Shown: piece after piece, positions 35,487-47,935 of the stretch | Position numbering within the stretch: position 1 is the stretch's first letter | Layout of the letters: each line of letters begins with the position of its first letter | Origin: Iris pallida | Taxonomy: Eukaryota; Streptophyta; Magnoliopsida; Asparagales; Iridaceae | Direction of reading: 5' to 3' | NCBI GenBank assembly: GCA_029216955.1 | Contig: JANAVB010005597.1 | Coordinates: 43,474,535 to 43,538,534 of the forward strand | DNA length: 64,000 nucleotides | Notes under the pieces: generated by a model | The model's input: the letters and a program-made list of their open reading frames with translations, nothing else | Databases searched by the model: none | What the model was told of the DNA's origin: nothing | Made by a program: the position numbers and the translations under genes

Positions 35487-37579
35487 CTAACTCTCAATAT
35501 AAATGAAATAATGAATTTTAAAATTACCTATTTCAACTTTATAGGTTTCTTCAAAATCCTCTTCAACAATAGATACAATGGGTCGATCGCGTGGCCCCCG
35601 AAGCCAATCTTGAGTACAAATTAGAGCTTCAACAATTTTTGGAGTCAATGAGCTCCTATAATCATCAAGTACACGACCACCCGTACTAAAAGTGGACTCC
35701 GAAGCTACGGTAGATATAGGAACGGCCAATACATCCCGAGCCATCTTCGAAAGGATAGGAAAACGAGGAGAATTAAGCTTCCAGCATCCAAAATATTAAA
35801 GTCAGCATTATCGTCGTCATCTACGGTGCTCTCATCAAGATATCGATCAAACTCCGATTTACTATCTCTCCGACCCAATTCTATTTTATGTTTCTTGAAT
35901 TGGGCTTTCATAAACTTCTTCAATTGCAAAGGGTGTGCCGGTTGATTTTCACTAGAAGGTTCAACTCTTTCACTAGTATTTGTGCCACCACTTTGAGAAG
36001 TGCTCATATTTTTGTACTCATTAAACATAGTGTACGCAACACTTTTCACTTTTTTTCTTCATAGAATCGCTCTTCTACGGACCATAGAGATGATCAAGAG
36101 CATATTCCATATACTCCAACTTATGCCGGGGATCAAGAATCGGTGCAATAAATATTACCATATTCATTTTCTCAATGTCCCTCCAATATTTTTGATACTT
36201 TTCTCTCATCTTAGCGGCCATGGTAGACAAGTCAAAGTCAACACTCTCCTTGGAAGTGTGCAAGAGAATGTCAATAGAGGTAATTTCATCAAAGAAATTA
36301 TTGCAAGTAACATACAATGATCCCGAGATACGCAAGGTAAGTTCATAAAAGTGTTCTAGGAATGTGCACAATCTTCTTGAATTAGCCCAATCATCCTCAC
36401 TAGGATACCCACCATTCTCCGCTAGCTCTACTTTGAACCAAAGATCTTGCTTGGCGAACCTCTCAAAGGCACTTTCAAACCTTTGCGCCGTATCCAACAT
36501 CAAAAATGTAGAGTTCCAACGAGTGCTCACATCAAGACACAACATCTTCTTGCTTTGTATCTTTTCGGCTTCAACACACTCCTTGAATTTTTGAAATCGA
36601 CTAGGAGAATGTCTCACATATCTTACCGCATTCCGAACACGAGCAACCGATGGAGACATCAATTTCAAGCCGTCAACCACAACAAGATTGATGATATGAG
36701 CAATACATCGCATGTGTAAAAATTTGCATTGTAGAATACTATTGCCCCAATTCTGAATTTTTTTGCTTAGATAAGAGATAGCAACATCATTAGAACTAGC
36801 ATTGTCGACCGTGATAGTAAATACTCTATCAATACCCCACTCAAGCAAGCACTTCTCTACCGCTTTTCCGATAGCCTCACCTTTGTGACTTGAAATTGGA
36901 CAAAAGTTTATTATTTTTTTCTTCAACTCCCAATCTTCATTTATGTAATGTGCCGTAAGACACATATAATTGATCTTTTGCAATGATGTCCACGTGTCGG
37001 TCGTAAGGCACACCATTTGCTTCGAGACTTTCAAGTATGTTTTAAATTTACGCTTTTCGATAGAGTAAATCTCAAAACAATCTCGTGCCAATGTCCATCT
37101 TGAAGGAATACGAAAGATTGGACAAGCAACACTCATAAAGTCTTTAAAGCCTTCACACTCCACAAATCTAAACGGAAGCTCATAGACAATGACCATACGT
37201 GTTAAAGCTTTTCTAACATCGTCTTGGTTAAATTTTCAACTAGTTACACTTTATCCGTTCCTTTAGCATTCGACTGCAAGTTGAGTATTTATTGTTTAGA
37301 ATCATGATTTTTTGGGTTCACCGGACATGTGTTCCAATGATTTTTAACATTACTTGTCCCATTTAATTTACTATGACAATAATATTCCTTGCCACAGTGC
37401 TTGCAACTAGCTTTTTGATGACCTTCCGCATCACAAAATTCTTCAAAATCTACCCAATGCGGAGCTCTCTTCTTCATAGGTTTTCTAGTGACACGAAGCC
37501 TCGTACTAGAATTCGGAAGTGGATCATTAGTGGCTTGAGAACTAGTTGGCGGTTGAGGAGGATCACCTTCTTGCGACAT
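35487..37579 (-). pseudogene. hAT transposase (BED zinc finger, RICESLEEPER-like), broken
   Basis: The N-terminal part (37289-37579) has a BED zinc finger: FEEFCDAEG, CKHCGKEY, GTSNVKNHWNTC. The large central part (36075-37196) carries the hAT catalytic region, with LTTDTWTSLQ, VDNASSNDVA, RCIAHIINLVV and LDVSTRWNSTFLML. The C-terminal hATC dimerisation part (35487-35744) has [21 protein letters not shown]. The parts follow the family order but are separated by defects. There are two in-frame TAA codons and a shift between the BED and central parts (37200-37290), a TAG plus a shift in an A-run near 36050-36065, and a shift near 35770. No intron was needed to explain the breaks. Confidence 0.92.
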
Positions 37580-37929
37580 CTAAAATATACAAGAATATGA
37601 AGAAATACGCACGTTGAATAAATATGAAAAAATACGCACGTTACAAGTATATGAAGAAATACGCACATTGCATGAATATGAAGTTGTTGCCATTGATTGG
37701 TTTCGTGCTACCTATTAAACATCACACAATTAAGTGAGTAACCTAAGCTATCTAACCCTTACCCAACCTATTGGCTATTTGACATGATTCAACATGTTGA
37801 AGCAATTAAGAAATCTAAATAAACAGTCCTACGCTAATACGCTTACCCATAAACTATTTATTAAAAATCCTAAACAGTAAACAGTCATATTAACATAAAT
37901 AGCCAGATTAATATGATTAATGGGCTCAT

Positions 37930-38130
37930 AAACATAAACAGTCAGATTACTAGAATTTCATGCTCATAGAAAAATAAACAGATTAATAGTTCACAGATAA
38001 ACTAAGATTAATAAACAGATTAATAGTTCACAGATTAACAAACTGAGATTAATAAACAGATTAATAGTTCACAGATTAATAAACAGAGGTTAATAAACAG
38101 ATTAATAGTTCACAGATTAATAGAAAAATA
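37930..38130. repeat. Short tandem repeats in the hAT leader side
   Basis: AATAAACAGATTAATAGTTCACAG recurs four times, with 35-45 bp spacing, between the transposase start and the right end of the hAT element. Confidence 0.8.
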
Positions 38131-38382
38131 AACATAAACATGTGATAAACTGAGATTTGAAAAAATAAACAGATTAATAGAATTTTATACCACTGATAGA
38201 GTGATAGTCTGACACTGAGATTTGAGAAATAGAAGGTCAGAACCGAGTATATAGTTCACACTTCACAAATCTGTCAAGGAATAAATACAACAAAATAAAT
38301 CATCATGACTGAAACATTATAAATTAATCTAAATAAAAACAAACAAAAAATAAATTAATAGAAAAATAAAACTTACAGAGCT

Positions 38383-38690
38383 ATAGATTAGGGTTTGGAA
38401 GAGGAAAACCCTTGTTCGGGACAGACACCAACAGAGCCACAGATCTAGAGATTTGGGTTTTGAAGAGGAAAACCCTTGTTCGGGACACCAACAGAGCCAC
38501 AAATGTTGAGATTAGGGTTCGGAAGAGGAAAACCCTTGTCGGGGACACCAACAGATGAACAGAGCCACAAATCTAGAGATTAGGGTTTGTCATCGAGAGG
38601 AAAACCCTTGTCTCCGATCGTTTGCTCACCCCGAGATGACAAGATCTAGATATTAGGGTTTGGGAGAGGACAACCCTTTGTCTCTCTGAA
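38383..38690. repeat. 62-73 bp tandem repeats with TTAGGGTTT upstream of the hAT transposase
   Basis: Five units begin TTAGGGTTT(G)GAAGAGGAAAA or a variant at about 38388, 38452, 38513, 38580 and 38653. Each contains AGGAAAACCCTTGT-like sequence and, in most, CACCAACAGAGCCACA. They lie upstream of the minus-strand transposase start, where the promoter and leader would be. Confidence 0.85.
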
Positions 38691-39115
38691 AATGGGGGCA
38701 GATCGCCGGAGTAGGAGGGAGCAGCGGAGGGGGAGGAGAGAGCGGAGCGCCGGAGCGGGAGGAGAGAGCGGATCGACTCAGGCTCAGCGACCGAGCTTTT
38801 GCAGCCGGCAGGAGACTCGGAGAGAACTTTAGGTTTTTTTAGTCTGAGTGAATGAGAGATGAGAGAGAAATTTAGGATTTTTTGCTTTTATATAATATGG
38901 GGGCTAAACTGGTAATTTCATTAGTTTAGTTCGGGTTTTAGTTCGGGTCGGCCCGCAAAACCCAAAACCGTAATCCGACCCGAAACCCGAACTTCAAACT
39001 TCTCAGACCCGAATTTCGAACCGAAAATTAAAAAAACCGAACCGAACACTAATTTCGGTCCTGTTCGGTCGATTTTTTCGGTTCAGACCGTCAAATGCTC
39101 ACCCCTACTTCTCTC

Positions 39116-39950
39116 TCTAGGTTGAGCACCTTTTCATCTTTTTTATGGTTTTTACAATACACTTTATTTTGTGGAAAAAAGCTGTTGCGGTTTTGATCAC
39201 TGAAGTTATTTTATAAAAAATAGTTCAAGTTTTATACTCATATTGATTTTCTGCCTACGACAAATAGAGGTTTTTCTACCACATTGGTGTACATCATAAC
39301 TATGACACCATAATATTTCTGTAATTTGTCCTAGAAAGATTTCAACGCTCGAAACTTTTTATGCACACTACATTGTATGTTTTTTGTCCCCCCCTCCCAT
39401 CCTTCCCAAAAATTTTTTTTCCAACATAAATGAAAGAAATAATACGTTTCCGTGGTACGATCCACTGATGTTCCGCCATCCAGCCAGAATTTTTCGACAA
39501 TCACATATTGACATGATAATGTATTTTCCAAATAATGAATATATAACAAATATTAAATAATTCTTTGGTCCACTGTACCTGTTTAATGACAACCTAGCGC
39601 ACCTTTAGTTTCTTATGTGTAAAATTAGTTTCTTATGTGTAAAAACCCTTATATGATGTATATTGAAATCCTGTGGTGATCAATAGTTTTAAAGCACTAC
39701 ATTGATTCTCAATTTCATTTCCTTATAATTTTGTACGCTAAAGTGACTTGAGATCATTTTTCCTTTTGATTCAATGACTTTGAGATCATGTTACTTTCTT
39801 GAACTCGAGTTCAATTTAATGTCTGATATATATTATTTTCTAGATTGTGAGTTGTACGTATTCAGAGTAGGACAATCATATCATATCACGACTAGGGCAT
39901 GCTCTTGTAAGTGAAAAGAATTTAATGAAAATTTAGTGGAAAACGTATTT
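39116..39950. other. AT-rich spacer, no gene seen
   Basis: No coding sequence was recognised. A small tandem TTTCTTATGTGTAAAA pair occurs at about 39610-39645. Confidence 0.45.
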
Positions 39951-39952
39951 TA

Positions 39953-39959
<7 letters not shown>

Positions 39960-40026
<67 letters not shown>

Positions 40027-40129
40027 AAGCATTGGATAATTGTGGCGAACTTGCCTCCACTAGGGCTCGAACTCCCGACCACTTGGGCCGCATGCATCTC
40101 CCTTAACCACTAGGCTAGAGGTCATTTGC
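39960..40129 (-). mobile_element. tRNA-derived SINE with a (TA)n tail
   Basis: On the minus strand, CTAGCCTAGTGGTTAAGGG (A box) is followed by GGGAGTTCGAGCCC (B box). The 3' end runs into the (TA)n tract at 39960-40021. TACTGTATA flanks the unit at 39951-39959 and 40130-40138, consistent with a target duplication. The simple-repeat tail replaces the usual poly(A). Confidence 0.7.
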
Positions 40130-40154
40130 TACTGTATAATATATATATATAAAG

Positions 40155-41924
40155 ATGGCGCTAGGGTTTGCTCCGCATGATGGAGACCCTGGAACGGCGA
40201 CGATTGATACAGGGCAGGGTTTTGGAGAAGACGGCCACGAAGGGACCGGAGATCAGAGTATGCGGGGCGTCGCCGGCGGGTGGACTACAGTTGAGCGGAG
40301 GAGAAGAAGCCAAACGGCGAACCAGAGAGACAAGTCTGCAAGGAAGGATATTAATGAATCTAGAGGAAGATCTCAACGAAGCAGAGCTCCGCCTATCGGC
40401 TCTGGGAGAGGAACACAAAGGGGAGACTATCACGAACGGCGGGTAGCGCCAGCTAATACCGTACAATACAAAGGGGAAGGCAGCAGCAGAAAGGATGGCC
40501 ACCAGGTCGGCGGAAGGAATACTCCAAACAACCAATCTAGTAGACCGATCCCAAAGGAGAACAAAGCAAGGCCTGTATCCTGGACAGACGTATGCAAGGT
40601 GTCACGTACTCAGGATGAAACCTCATTGCAGTACGTGGAACCCCGGGTTATTGATGGAAAGCGGGTTGTTGAAATTACTGATGACGACCTAGAAGAAACA
40701 ATGGAGTACTGGAGAAATACCCTAGTCCTATATGTAATGGGGAATAGGCCGTTCTTTGGCCAAATCAGAGCCTTTGCGCATAGGGTATGGCGACCCAAAG
40801 GAACCATGGAACTCTATTCCAGGGAAAACGGATTCTATTTCGTTAAATTCTCGCTCCAAGAAGATATGGAACGGATTCTCGAAGGGGGTCCGTGGACATT
40901 CGACGGCAGGCTCATCGTTCTTAAACGATGGCATCCCACATCAAACTTTGAAAATGATCGCCTCACAGCGGTCCCCATATGGATCAGATTCCCATGGCTA
41001 TCCCCACAGCTCTGGAGCATACCATCGATAATGAAAATGGTAAGTATGGTGGGCACCCCATTACGCACGGATATCCCCACGGCAAGGAGGCAACAGCTGG
41101 CATACGCGAGGATATTCGTCGATATCACAGCGACAGAGCCACTCCCACATAAAATTGACATGATTTTACCGGGAGGGCAAAGGATGGAACAAGATATTGA
41201 ATATGAATGGGTTCCGCCGTCATGTGGTAAATGTCTCTGCTTCGGACATACCTACGAACAATGTAAGGAAGCTCCTCAACAATTAGACGAGCTAGATGAA
41301 ATGGTGCTACCTAATGAGGAAGGGGAGACGGCTCAGGAAGGTGGACAGGGAAATCTGGACGAGGGCAATACGGAAGCTGATATGGTAGACACCATTGATC
41401 CAACTACAAATTTTGCAGAGGAAGAATTGGAAGCCAGCCTTATGAATATTAGGCAGGAGGCTTCTACCCATGGAGGCTCAATACTAGGTAAAAGGCCAGG
41501 GGAGGACATCAATGTGGAGGGCAGCTTCAATACTTCACAGGCGATGATCATCTATGGACAGGAAGGGGGAACTAGCAATCCAATGCATTCTCAGGAGGCA
41601 CCTTCAACCGGGCAGGATGGGGAAGGTGACGATTGCCAGAGGTCCCTGCCTAAAGCTACTAAGAGGAATCAGACATATGCTGGAACTCCGTCCAACCAAT
41701 CTGGGGCCAGTAATAATGAAAGCAGGACAGAGCTCTCGATGGACAGAGGATTTCCAATAACTCGAGACAACCTAACATGGAAGTTGCTTCTGAGAGGAGA
41801 AAGGAATGTGGCAGACTCAGGGAAGAATACTCAGGCCCAAGATAACCCACCTACTAAGACCTCTTCTCCACGTCCTGGGAAGAGTCAGAGTACCGTCATG
41901 GACAACCCAACTCGAGATAGATGA
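40155..41924 (+). CDS. LINE ORF1 protein (DUF4283 and CCHC zinc knuckle)
   Basis: A 589-residue frame is open throughout. A basic, low-complexity N-terminus is followed at about residues 185-330 by the DUF4283 region typical of plant L1 ORF1 (FSLQEDMERILEGGPWTFDG, PIWIRFPWLSPQLWS). A zinc knuckle C-x2-C-x4-H-x4-C follows (CGKCLCFGHTYEQC, about residues 356-369). The acidic, Gln/Thr-rich C-terminus shows no other domain. In L1-like elements this protein is an RNA-binding chaperone of the retrotransposition particle. Its stop overlaps the ORF2 start as ATGA. The frame is intact, although ORF2 is dead. The N-terminal limit is set by the insertion boundary, so a longer original start cannot be excluded. 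Confidence 0.9.
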   Translation: MALGFAPHDGDPGTATIDTGQGFGEDGHEGTGDQSMRGVAGGWTTVERRRRSQTANQRDKSARKDINESRGRSQRSRAPPIGSGRGTQRGDYHERRVAPANTVQYKGEGSSRKDGHQVGGRNTPNNQSSRPIPKENKARPVSWTDVCKVSRTQDETSLQYVEPRVIDGKRVVEITDDDLEETMEYWRNTLVLYVMGNRPFFGQIRAFAHRVWRPKGTMELYSRENGFYFVKFSLQEDMERILEGGPWTFDGRLIVLKRWHPTSNFENDRLTAVPIWIRFPWLSPQLWSIPSIMKMVSMVGTPLRTDIPTARRQQLAYARIFVDITATEPLPHKIDMILPGGQRMEQDIEYEWVPPSCGKCLCFGHTYEQCKEAPQQLDELDEMVLPNEEGETAQEGGQGNLDEGNTEADMVDTIDPTTNFAEEELEASLMNIRQEASTHGGSILGKRPGEDINVEGSFNTSQAMIIYGQEGGTSNPMHSQEAPSTGQDGEGDDCQRSLPKATKRNQTYAGTPSNQSGASNNESRTELSMDRGFPITRDNLTWKLLLRGERNVADSGKNTQAQDNPPTKTSSPRPGKSQSTVMDNPTRDR

Positions 41925-44900
41925 CAATCCTCACATGGAATGTCAGAGGAGCAAACTCCAGCATGAGATGGAGGGAGATAACAAACATGGTTCGCAAACA
42001 CAGGTGCTCGATCGTGTCCATCCTTGAGAGTAAGGTGAAGTCTGCTGAACTGATCAACAGATGGACCCCTGATCAATGGACTTCGGTTCATAATCTTGAA
42101 CTGGACAGTATGGCAAGAATCTGGATGATGTGGGATAACCGGGTATGGACAGGCCAGGTAAGGCTTCTAACTGACCAATTGATTACAATTGATTTTACTA
42201 ACAGAGGAGGGTTCCAAGTAGTGGTGTGTGCAGTATACGGACATAATGATAGACGACGACGGTTTGATCTCTGGGAGAGCATCACCAGAGTTGCAGAGGA
42301 AGTAGGTGATCGAAGACCACTTGTCCTATGTGGGGACTTCAATGCCATGTTATCTGCCTCTGAGAAGATCGGAGGTCGCAGAGTCCCAGACCCGATACTA
42401 GCAGACTTTCAGAACTGTCTGTTAGGATCGGGCCTTACCTGCTTATCAAAGACTGGGCAAATATGGTCGTGGAACAATTGCTCTACCACAAATCGAGTTG
42501 TGTGCCAACTTGATCGGGCTTTATGCAACAAGCGATGGCTTGAGATTTTCCCTACTGGAATGGCAGAGGGGCGTCATCGAGGCTCTAGCGAACACACCCC
42601 TATTCTGATCCGTATGGCTGAAGTGGCAATCACGCGGAGACAACCGTTCAGATACTGTAATGCGTGGCCGGAGATAGAAGGTTACAAGGAGGCGGTGGAC
42701 AGAGGCTGTGATAAACACTTGGTCGGCGATGCACAATTCCTTATTGTGCAACGTCTCAAACTGATTAAAAGAGAACTGAAACTATGGAACAAAGGCCGAC
42801 CGGTCCACAGCCTTGCTTCCAAGGAGCAGGAGTTGCAAGACATTCAAGATCTTCTTCAAATGAACCCGATGGACCATGCCCTAGCGGAGAAAGAGATTGC
42901 AATACAAAATGAAGTACAACGCCTTCGATTTATAGAGGAGATTCAACTGCAACAGCGAGCGAAATATGGGTGGCTCAAAGATGGAGACCGCTGCTCAAAA
43001 TTTTTCTATGCCACTATTAAGCTCGCCAACACAGGAACTCCATCCATTCCCTCCTTGATGCGGATGGGAATCCAGTTACTGATAACAATTTGATTAAAGA
43101 ACAGGCAGTTGAGTTCTATAGATCATTGTATAACCAGAACGACTACATGACAATATTCTCGAACATCATCTGCAAATGAGTTGTTACTGAGGCGGATAAC
43201 AAGCTACTCAGGAAAGAAGTGACTCTAGAGAAGATCGAATATATTGTGAAAGCGACGAATCCCAACAGAGCGCCGGGGCCAGATGGTTTTAATGCCGCCT
43301 TCTTCAAAAAGCATTGGGAATACCTGAAACACCAGGTCCTACTCGCTGTACATGAGTTCCTGCTTACAGGGCGGCTGCTCAAGGAGATTAATCACACGTT
43401 CCTGACTCTCATTCCAAAGAAAGAAGGAGCTACTGCTTTGGGAGATTTCAGGCCTATCGCCTGTTGCAACTTCATCTATAAGATTATTACACAGCTCATG
43501 TGTAACCGAATACAGCCTATCTTGCAGGAACTCATCTCACCCAACCAAACTGCCTTCATCAAAGGACGGTCGATTGCGGAGAATTGTTTGCTAGCCCATG
43601 AACTGGTACGTAAATTCAACAAAATATGAGGGCAGAAGGGATGCATCAAACTCGACTTGAGGAAGGCATATGATTCAGTAAACAGGGACTTTGTTTGCGA
43701 GGTGATGAATAGTATGGGATTTGATCGGTGGTGGGTTGATCGGGTTAGAGAGTGCATCTCTACACCGACCTTCTCAATCCTCGTCAATGGACAACCACAT
43801 GGATTCTTCGGAAGTAATCGAGGACTGAGGCAGGGAGACCCTTTATCCCCGTACCTGTTCACCATTGTGATGGAGTATTATACATGTCTTATGGACTTGG
43901 CGGTTCATTGCAAGCGGATCACGCCCATCTTTCGTCGAGTTTCTCCGAGCGTGATCTTCTGGTATTTATCGAGCCCTCCCTCAAATCTATTGATAACCTT
44001 AATGCGATCCACGAGGAATTTGCGGCGGTAGCTGGCTTGACACTCAACCGGGACAAGAGTCGTACTTACTTCAGTCGGGACTGTCCGGAGAAAGACCGCT
44101 GGTCTGAGCTGCTCCAGATCGAACAGGGACAACTCCCTGTGAAGTATCTCGGCCTGCCATTGTCGGTTACTCAAGCGAAGGCAGATGATTGCTTAGATCT
44201 GATTCAGTACGTCCAGAAACATTTGGAGGGTTGGCAAGCACAAACTCTCTCTTTCGGAGGAAGACTTGAGCTTGTACGTTCGGTTTTATGGGCGATTACT
44301 TTATACTGGATGCAGGCCCTGATCCTACCGCTCCATACAATAAATCATGTGGAAAAGCTTTGCGCCAATTTTGTGTGGAAGGGTGGTCTTCACGCCATAT
44401 CATGGGAGGAGCTATGCTTCGACAAGGAGGAGGGGGGAACGGGTATTCGATCACTACGCACCCTCCGGGAGGTGGCTATCATTAAAATCGCATGGCGACT
44501 GTTAGAAGGAAACTCTCTCTGGGCCCAATGGATCAAGAGCAGATATCTACGAGACAAAAAGGGTGATCCCTATTGACAATAACTATTCAGGGATACTCAA
44601 GATGATTCTCCGGAAGCGGCACCTGATGAAGCAGAGTCTCAACAGGGTTATTGTTGACGGGCGGGGTACCAGCTTATGTCTGGACCCATGGATCAAACAT
44701 CAAAGTCTAGTTGATCTACTAGGGTGGCTGACATTTGAGCTTATGGGAAGTAATGAATGGGTCGCTGCTCTTCTTAGAAACGGAGAATGGGATGTCATTT
44801 CTAGAAGGGAGGGGAGGTGGTTCGCCGAAGACATTAGGGCCACTACGCTTGACAAAGAAGGAACCAAAGACAGGTGGGAATGGAAGGATAGCCCGGAGGG

Positions 44901-45411
44901 GAAGTTCAACACCAGACATGTGTACAATTTGGTTCGGGATCACCATGCTAAGGTGGAATGGGCGGACATCATATGGGTCAAAGGTGCAGCGGTTAAGACG
45001 AAGCTTTGTGCTTATAAGGCTATCTGTAACAGATTACTAACTAGGGAGCGGTTGGCTGGTTTTGGGATCCCTGTCCCAAGCACCAGTTGCGTTCTATGTG
45101 GTGACGGGACGAGCAATGAGACTAGAGACCATCTATTCTTTCAATGCAATTTTTTCAGCACCCTATGGCAGTTCCATCGAGACATCCTGGGTCTTACAAC
45201 CAGAGGACATGATGGATTAGATAATATCTTCAAGGACATTGCTGGATTAAAGACTAAAGTAGCAGACATATACAGGAGAGCCAGAATTCGCCTTCTTTTT
45301 ACCATCTGGCACGTATGGAGGGAAAGAAACTGAAGAGTTTTCGAAGATAAAAAGACCACGGGACGGGGAGTACTGAACAACATCGAGTATGATCTCAAAT
45401 GTGTTGAGTAA
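41921..45411 (+). pseudogene. LINE ORF2: endonuclease, reverse transcriptase, zf-RVT; broken
   Basis: The endonuclease domain is well kept, with LTWNVRGANS at the start, then VVVCAVYGHNDRR, LVLCGDFNAML and SSEHTPILIRM. A shift near 43060 ends this frame. A TGA follows at 43177-43179. RT blocks then read RAPGPDGFNAAFF, LIPKKEGA, FRPIACCN, NQTAFIKGRSI, a TGA at 43627-43629, LDLRKAYDSVNRDFV and RGLRQGDPLSPYLF. Near 43940-43960 a deletion removes most of the FADD catalytic motif and shifts the frame; only DLLVF remains. Another shift lies near 44570. The C-terminal zinc domain is in 44563-45333 (CVLCGDGTSNETRDHLFFQC), after which TGA interrupts a frame ending at 45411. The product cannot be active. 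Confidence 0.92.
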
Positions 45412-45601
45412 CATGCGAAGGAGGCAGGTCTATGCTGCGGGCTTATAAAGGGAACTTCATAATAGAAGGAGGGTTCCTATGAGTTAGTACCATCCCTGTG
45501 TACCAAATCAATTGAGAGATAGGCTGAGTTGTGTTTGTAATTGCTCCTGGGAAGCTTTTTCCCAGCTCTCTAATACGAAGTACCACTTGCTTCAAAAAAA
45601 A

Positions 45602-46215
<614 letters not shown>

Positions 46216-46235
46216 CACTACTAAAATAATCCCTT

Positions 46236-46690
46236 TTAGCGACGTCAGAGTACGTCGCTAAAAAGGGTAAATCCGTCGCTAATTTCTATTAGCGACGTAT
46301 GTAGCGACGAAACACGGATGTCGCTTATAGGCTTGTCGCAGATTACAATTTGGTCGCAATTCGTCGCTAGTTGCGACGTCCCTTCTAGTGTCGCTAGACG
46401 TCGCTAATATTAGCGACATATAGCGACGTCAGCATACGTCGCCAGTATAGCGATGTAGGGCGACCCCTTAGCGACGCCATAAACTTTACATATAATGACA
46501 TGGCATGGTAGCCACGTCAGCATATTAGCGACGCCTAGCGACAACGTTAGCGACGTTGGCTCTCAGGTGTTCATATACACGTCAGCATTATAGCGACGGA
46601 TAACGACGTTACGTCACTATTGTGCGACGTATAGTGACGTGCACAGGACGTCACAGAACGTCGCAGAACGTCGCTATACGTCGCAGATGT
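46236..46690. repeat. TAGCGACG subterminal repeat array of the CACTA element
   Basis: More than twenty TAGCGACG / CGTCGCTA words occur in both orientations within 450 bp. In En/Spm-type elements such arrays bind the TNPA protein. Confidence 0.85.
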
Positions 46691-46859
46691 TAAAAAAAAT
46701 TTAAAAAAATATTTGGTATTTTTGTTATGCTGTGTGTCTGTGTTTACAGTGTGTGTGTTCACAGACACACAAAATCATAAAAATACACATTATATTTTTT
46801 TAAAATTTGGGCAACACCTCCTTTGTATATCAGATCATCGCTTATAACCCAGAGTAGGT

Positions 46860-47141
46860 ATATTTGTCATCCCCGTCGCAGATATCATCACAATTAACAG
46901 TCTCCCATCATAACAGTCTATAACTAATAGATGAATAACAGTCTCCCATGCATCATAACAGTCTACAACTAGATATCATACATGTACTCAAGGAAAATAC
47001 CAACAAATTAAATATCACAAACATACATGTCCAACAAACGTACATGTCCAACAGAATCAAATAATAATGAAAATTAGTGTACAGAACGGTCAATGGGCCC
47101 ACAGGGCCAATAAATACAAAGATGATAAAAAATATACTGGA
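46860..47141. other. 3' UTR region of the TNPA-like gene with small repeats
   Basis: It holds short repeats AACAGTCTCCCAT, ATCATAACAGTCTA and ACATACATGTCCAACA, and no coding sequence. It follows the stop codon of the minus-strand TNPA-like gene. Confidence 0.5.
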
Positions 47142-47295
47142 TCACTGAGGACCCCTGCCGCGCATCTGGGATAGTATGTAATCATACTGCTCCTGGGTGA
47201 GCTGCACCGTAGGGAAAGTAGGAGGCAGTGCAATGTCTGGAGTCGGCGCCGTCGATGGACCGGGAGGACGTATCTGCTCCAGCTCTCGCAGTCGC

Positions 47296-47920
47296 TGTAA
47301 TGCCCCGCTCCGCATCGGTGCATTTCGATGAGTCGTTGACTCAAAGAGTTGCGTTGACCCGATAAGGTATCGATATGAATCGATGCAAGTGTTATGTTGG
47401 CCAAAGGTAAGCCTTGAGTCGGTTGGAATCTATGAATTGAATCGATACAAAGAGTAAGTCCCGCTTGAGCAAGTGCTGATTTTAGTTGATCTGGTGTGCA
47501 GGCTATGCTTCTACGCTGGACGATAAGAGGTCGGCATTTTGCCTTATGCAATAAAGTGTCCGCAAAACCAAATCGTGGCCTTGCAACGGATTGTGGCATG
47601 GGCACGATAGGCCAAATCAACCGAGTAGAGCAAAGGAATGGCTAAGTCCGGGAGTTAGCTATGCGATCGAGTTATGGAAGCAAGACGCTTCAATCGGCAA
47701 AGACGGCAAGACGTATCGGCTTAAGGTGGGCGGGTTCTTGACTCTCTCTCCCTATTCCTTCACGTCTAATAAAATATGTTATGGTGCATAATATGTTATC
47801 GAGTTAGCGAGCGTGGCTCGGCGAGTAAGTGTCTAAGTATGCGTTGAACACTAAGATAGAACATTGAACAATCGAAACATTGAAGCGACGTGCATCGATT
47901 TCCCGGGTCGGGGCATGACA
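47296..47920 (+). repeat. 5' LTR with internal deletion (625 bp)
   Basis: Bases 47296-47898 match 51309-51911 base for base, then the sequence jumps to TTTCCCGGGTCGGGGCATGACA, the end of the LTR. The lost segment corresponds to about 51912-53455 of the 3' LTR. The breakpoint is at a shared CGA, so a microhomology deletion is likely. Confidence 0.93.
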
Positions 47921-47923
47921 AGT

Positions 47924-47935
47924 TGGTATCAGAGC
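47924..47935 (+). promoter_or_regulatory. tRNA-iMet primer-binding site
   Basis: TGGTATCAGAGC lies 3 bp after the 5' LTR end and matches the 3' end complement of initiator tRNA-Met. Confidence 0.93.

Larger units (their letters stand above)
31168..39107 (-). mobile_element. hAT DNA transposon, 7.9 kb, carrying an inserted solo LTR
   Basis: It begins TAGGGGTGTGCAAACGGTC and ends with the inverted form GACCGTCAAATGCTCACCCCTA. CTTCTCTC flanks it at 31160-31167 and 39108-39115, a perfect 8-bp target duplication as expected for hAT. Subterminal regions are packed with CCGAACCGA/TTCGGTT words. The broken transposase gene is on the minus strand. Without the LTR insertion the element is ~5.05 kb. 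Repeats occur on both internal flanks, including ACAAATAATAGC-type units at 31500-31700 and AGCAGCCAGAGATA units at 32080-32340. Confidence 0.95.
40154..45600 (+). mobile_element. L1-type LINE, full coding length
   Basis: It contains ORF1 and a broken ORF2 on the plus strand, a ~190-bp 3' UTR and a terminal A-run (45594-45602). An AAT(AT)nAAA sequence of ~16 bp occurs just before the element (40138-40153) and just after its A-run (45601-45618). This is compatible with a target duplication but ambiguous, because both lie in TA repeats. The ORF1 start codon is at base 2 of the element, so there is essentially no 5' UTR. Confidence 0.85.

Noticed and set aside
47090..47620. 176-codon minus-strand frame
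   Set aside because: It runs across the LTR boundary at 47296. The part in the LTR is not coding, and a similar frame recurs at the other LTR (51211-51633).
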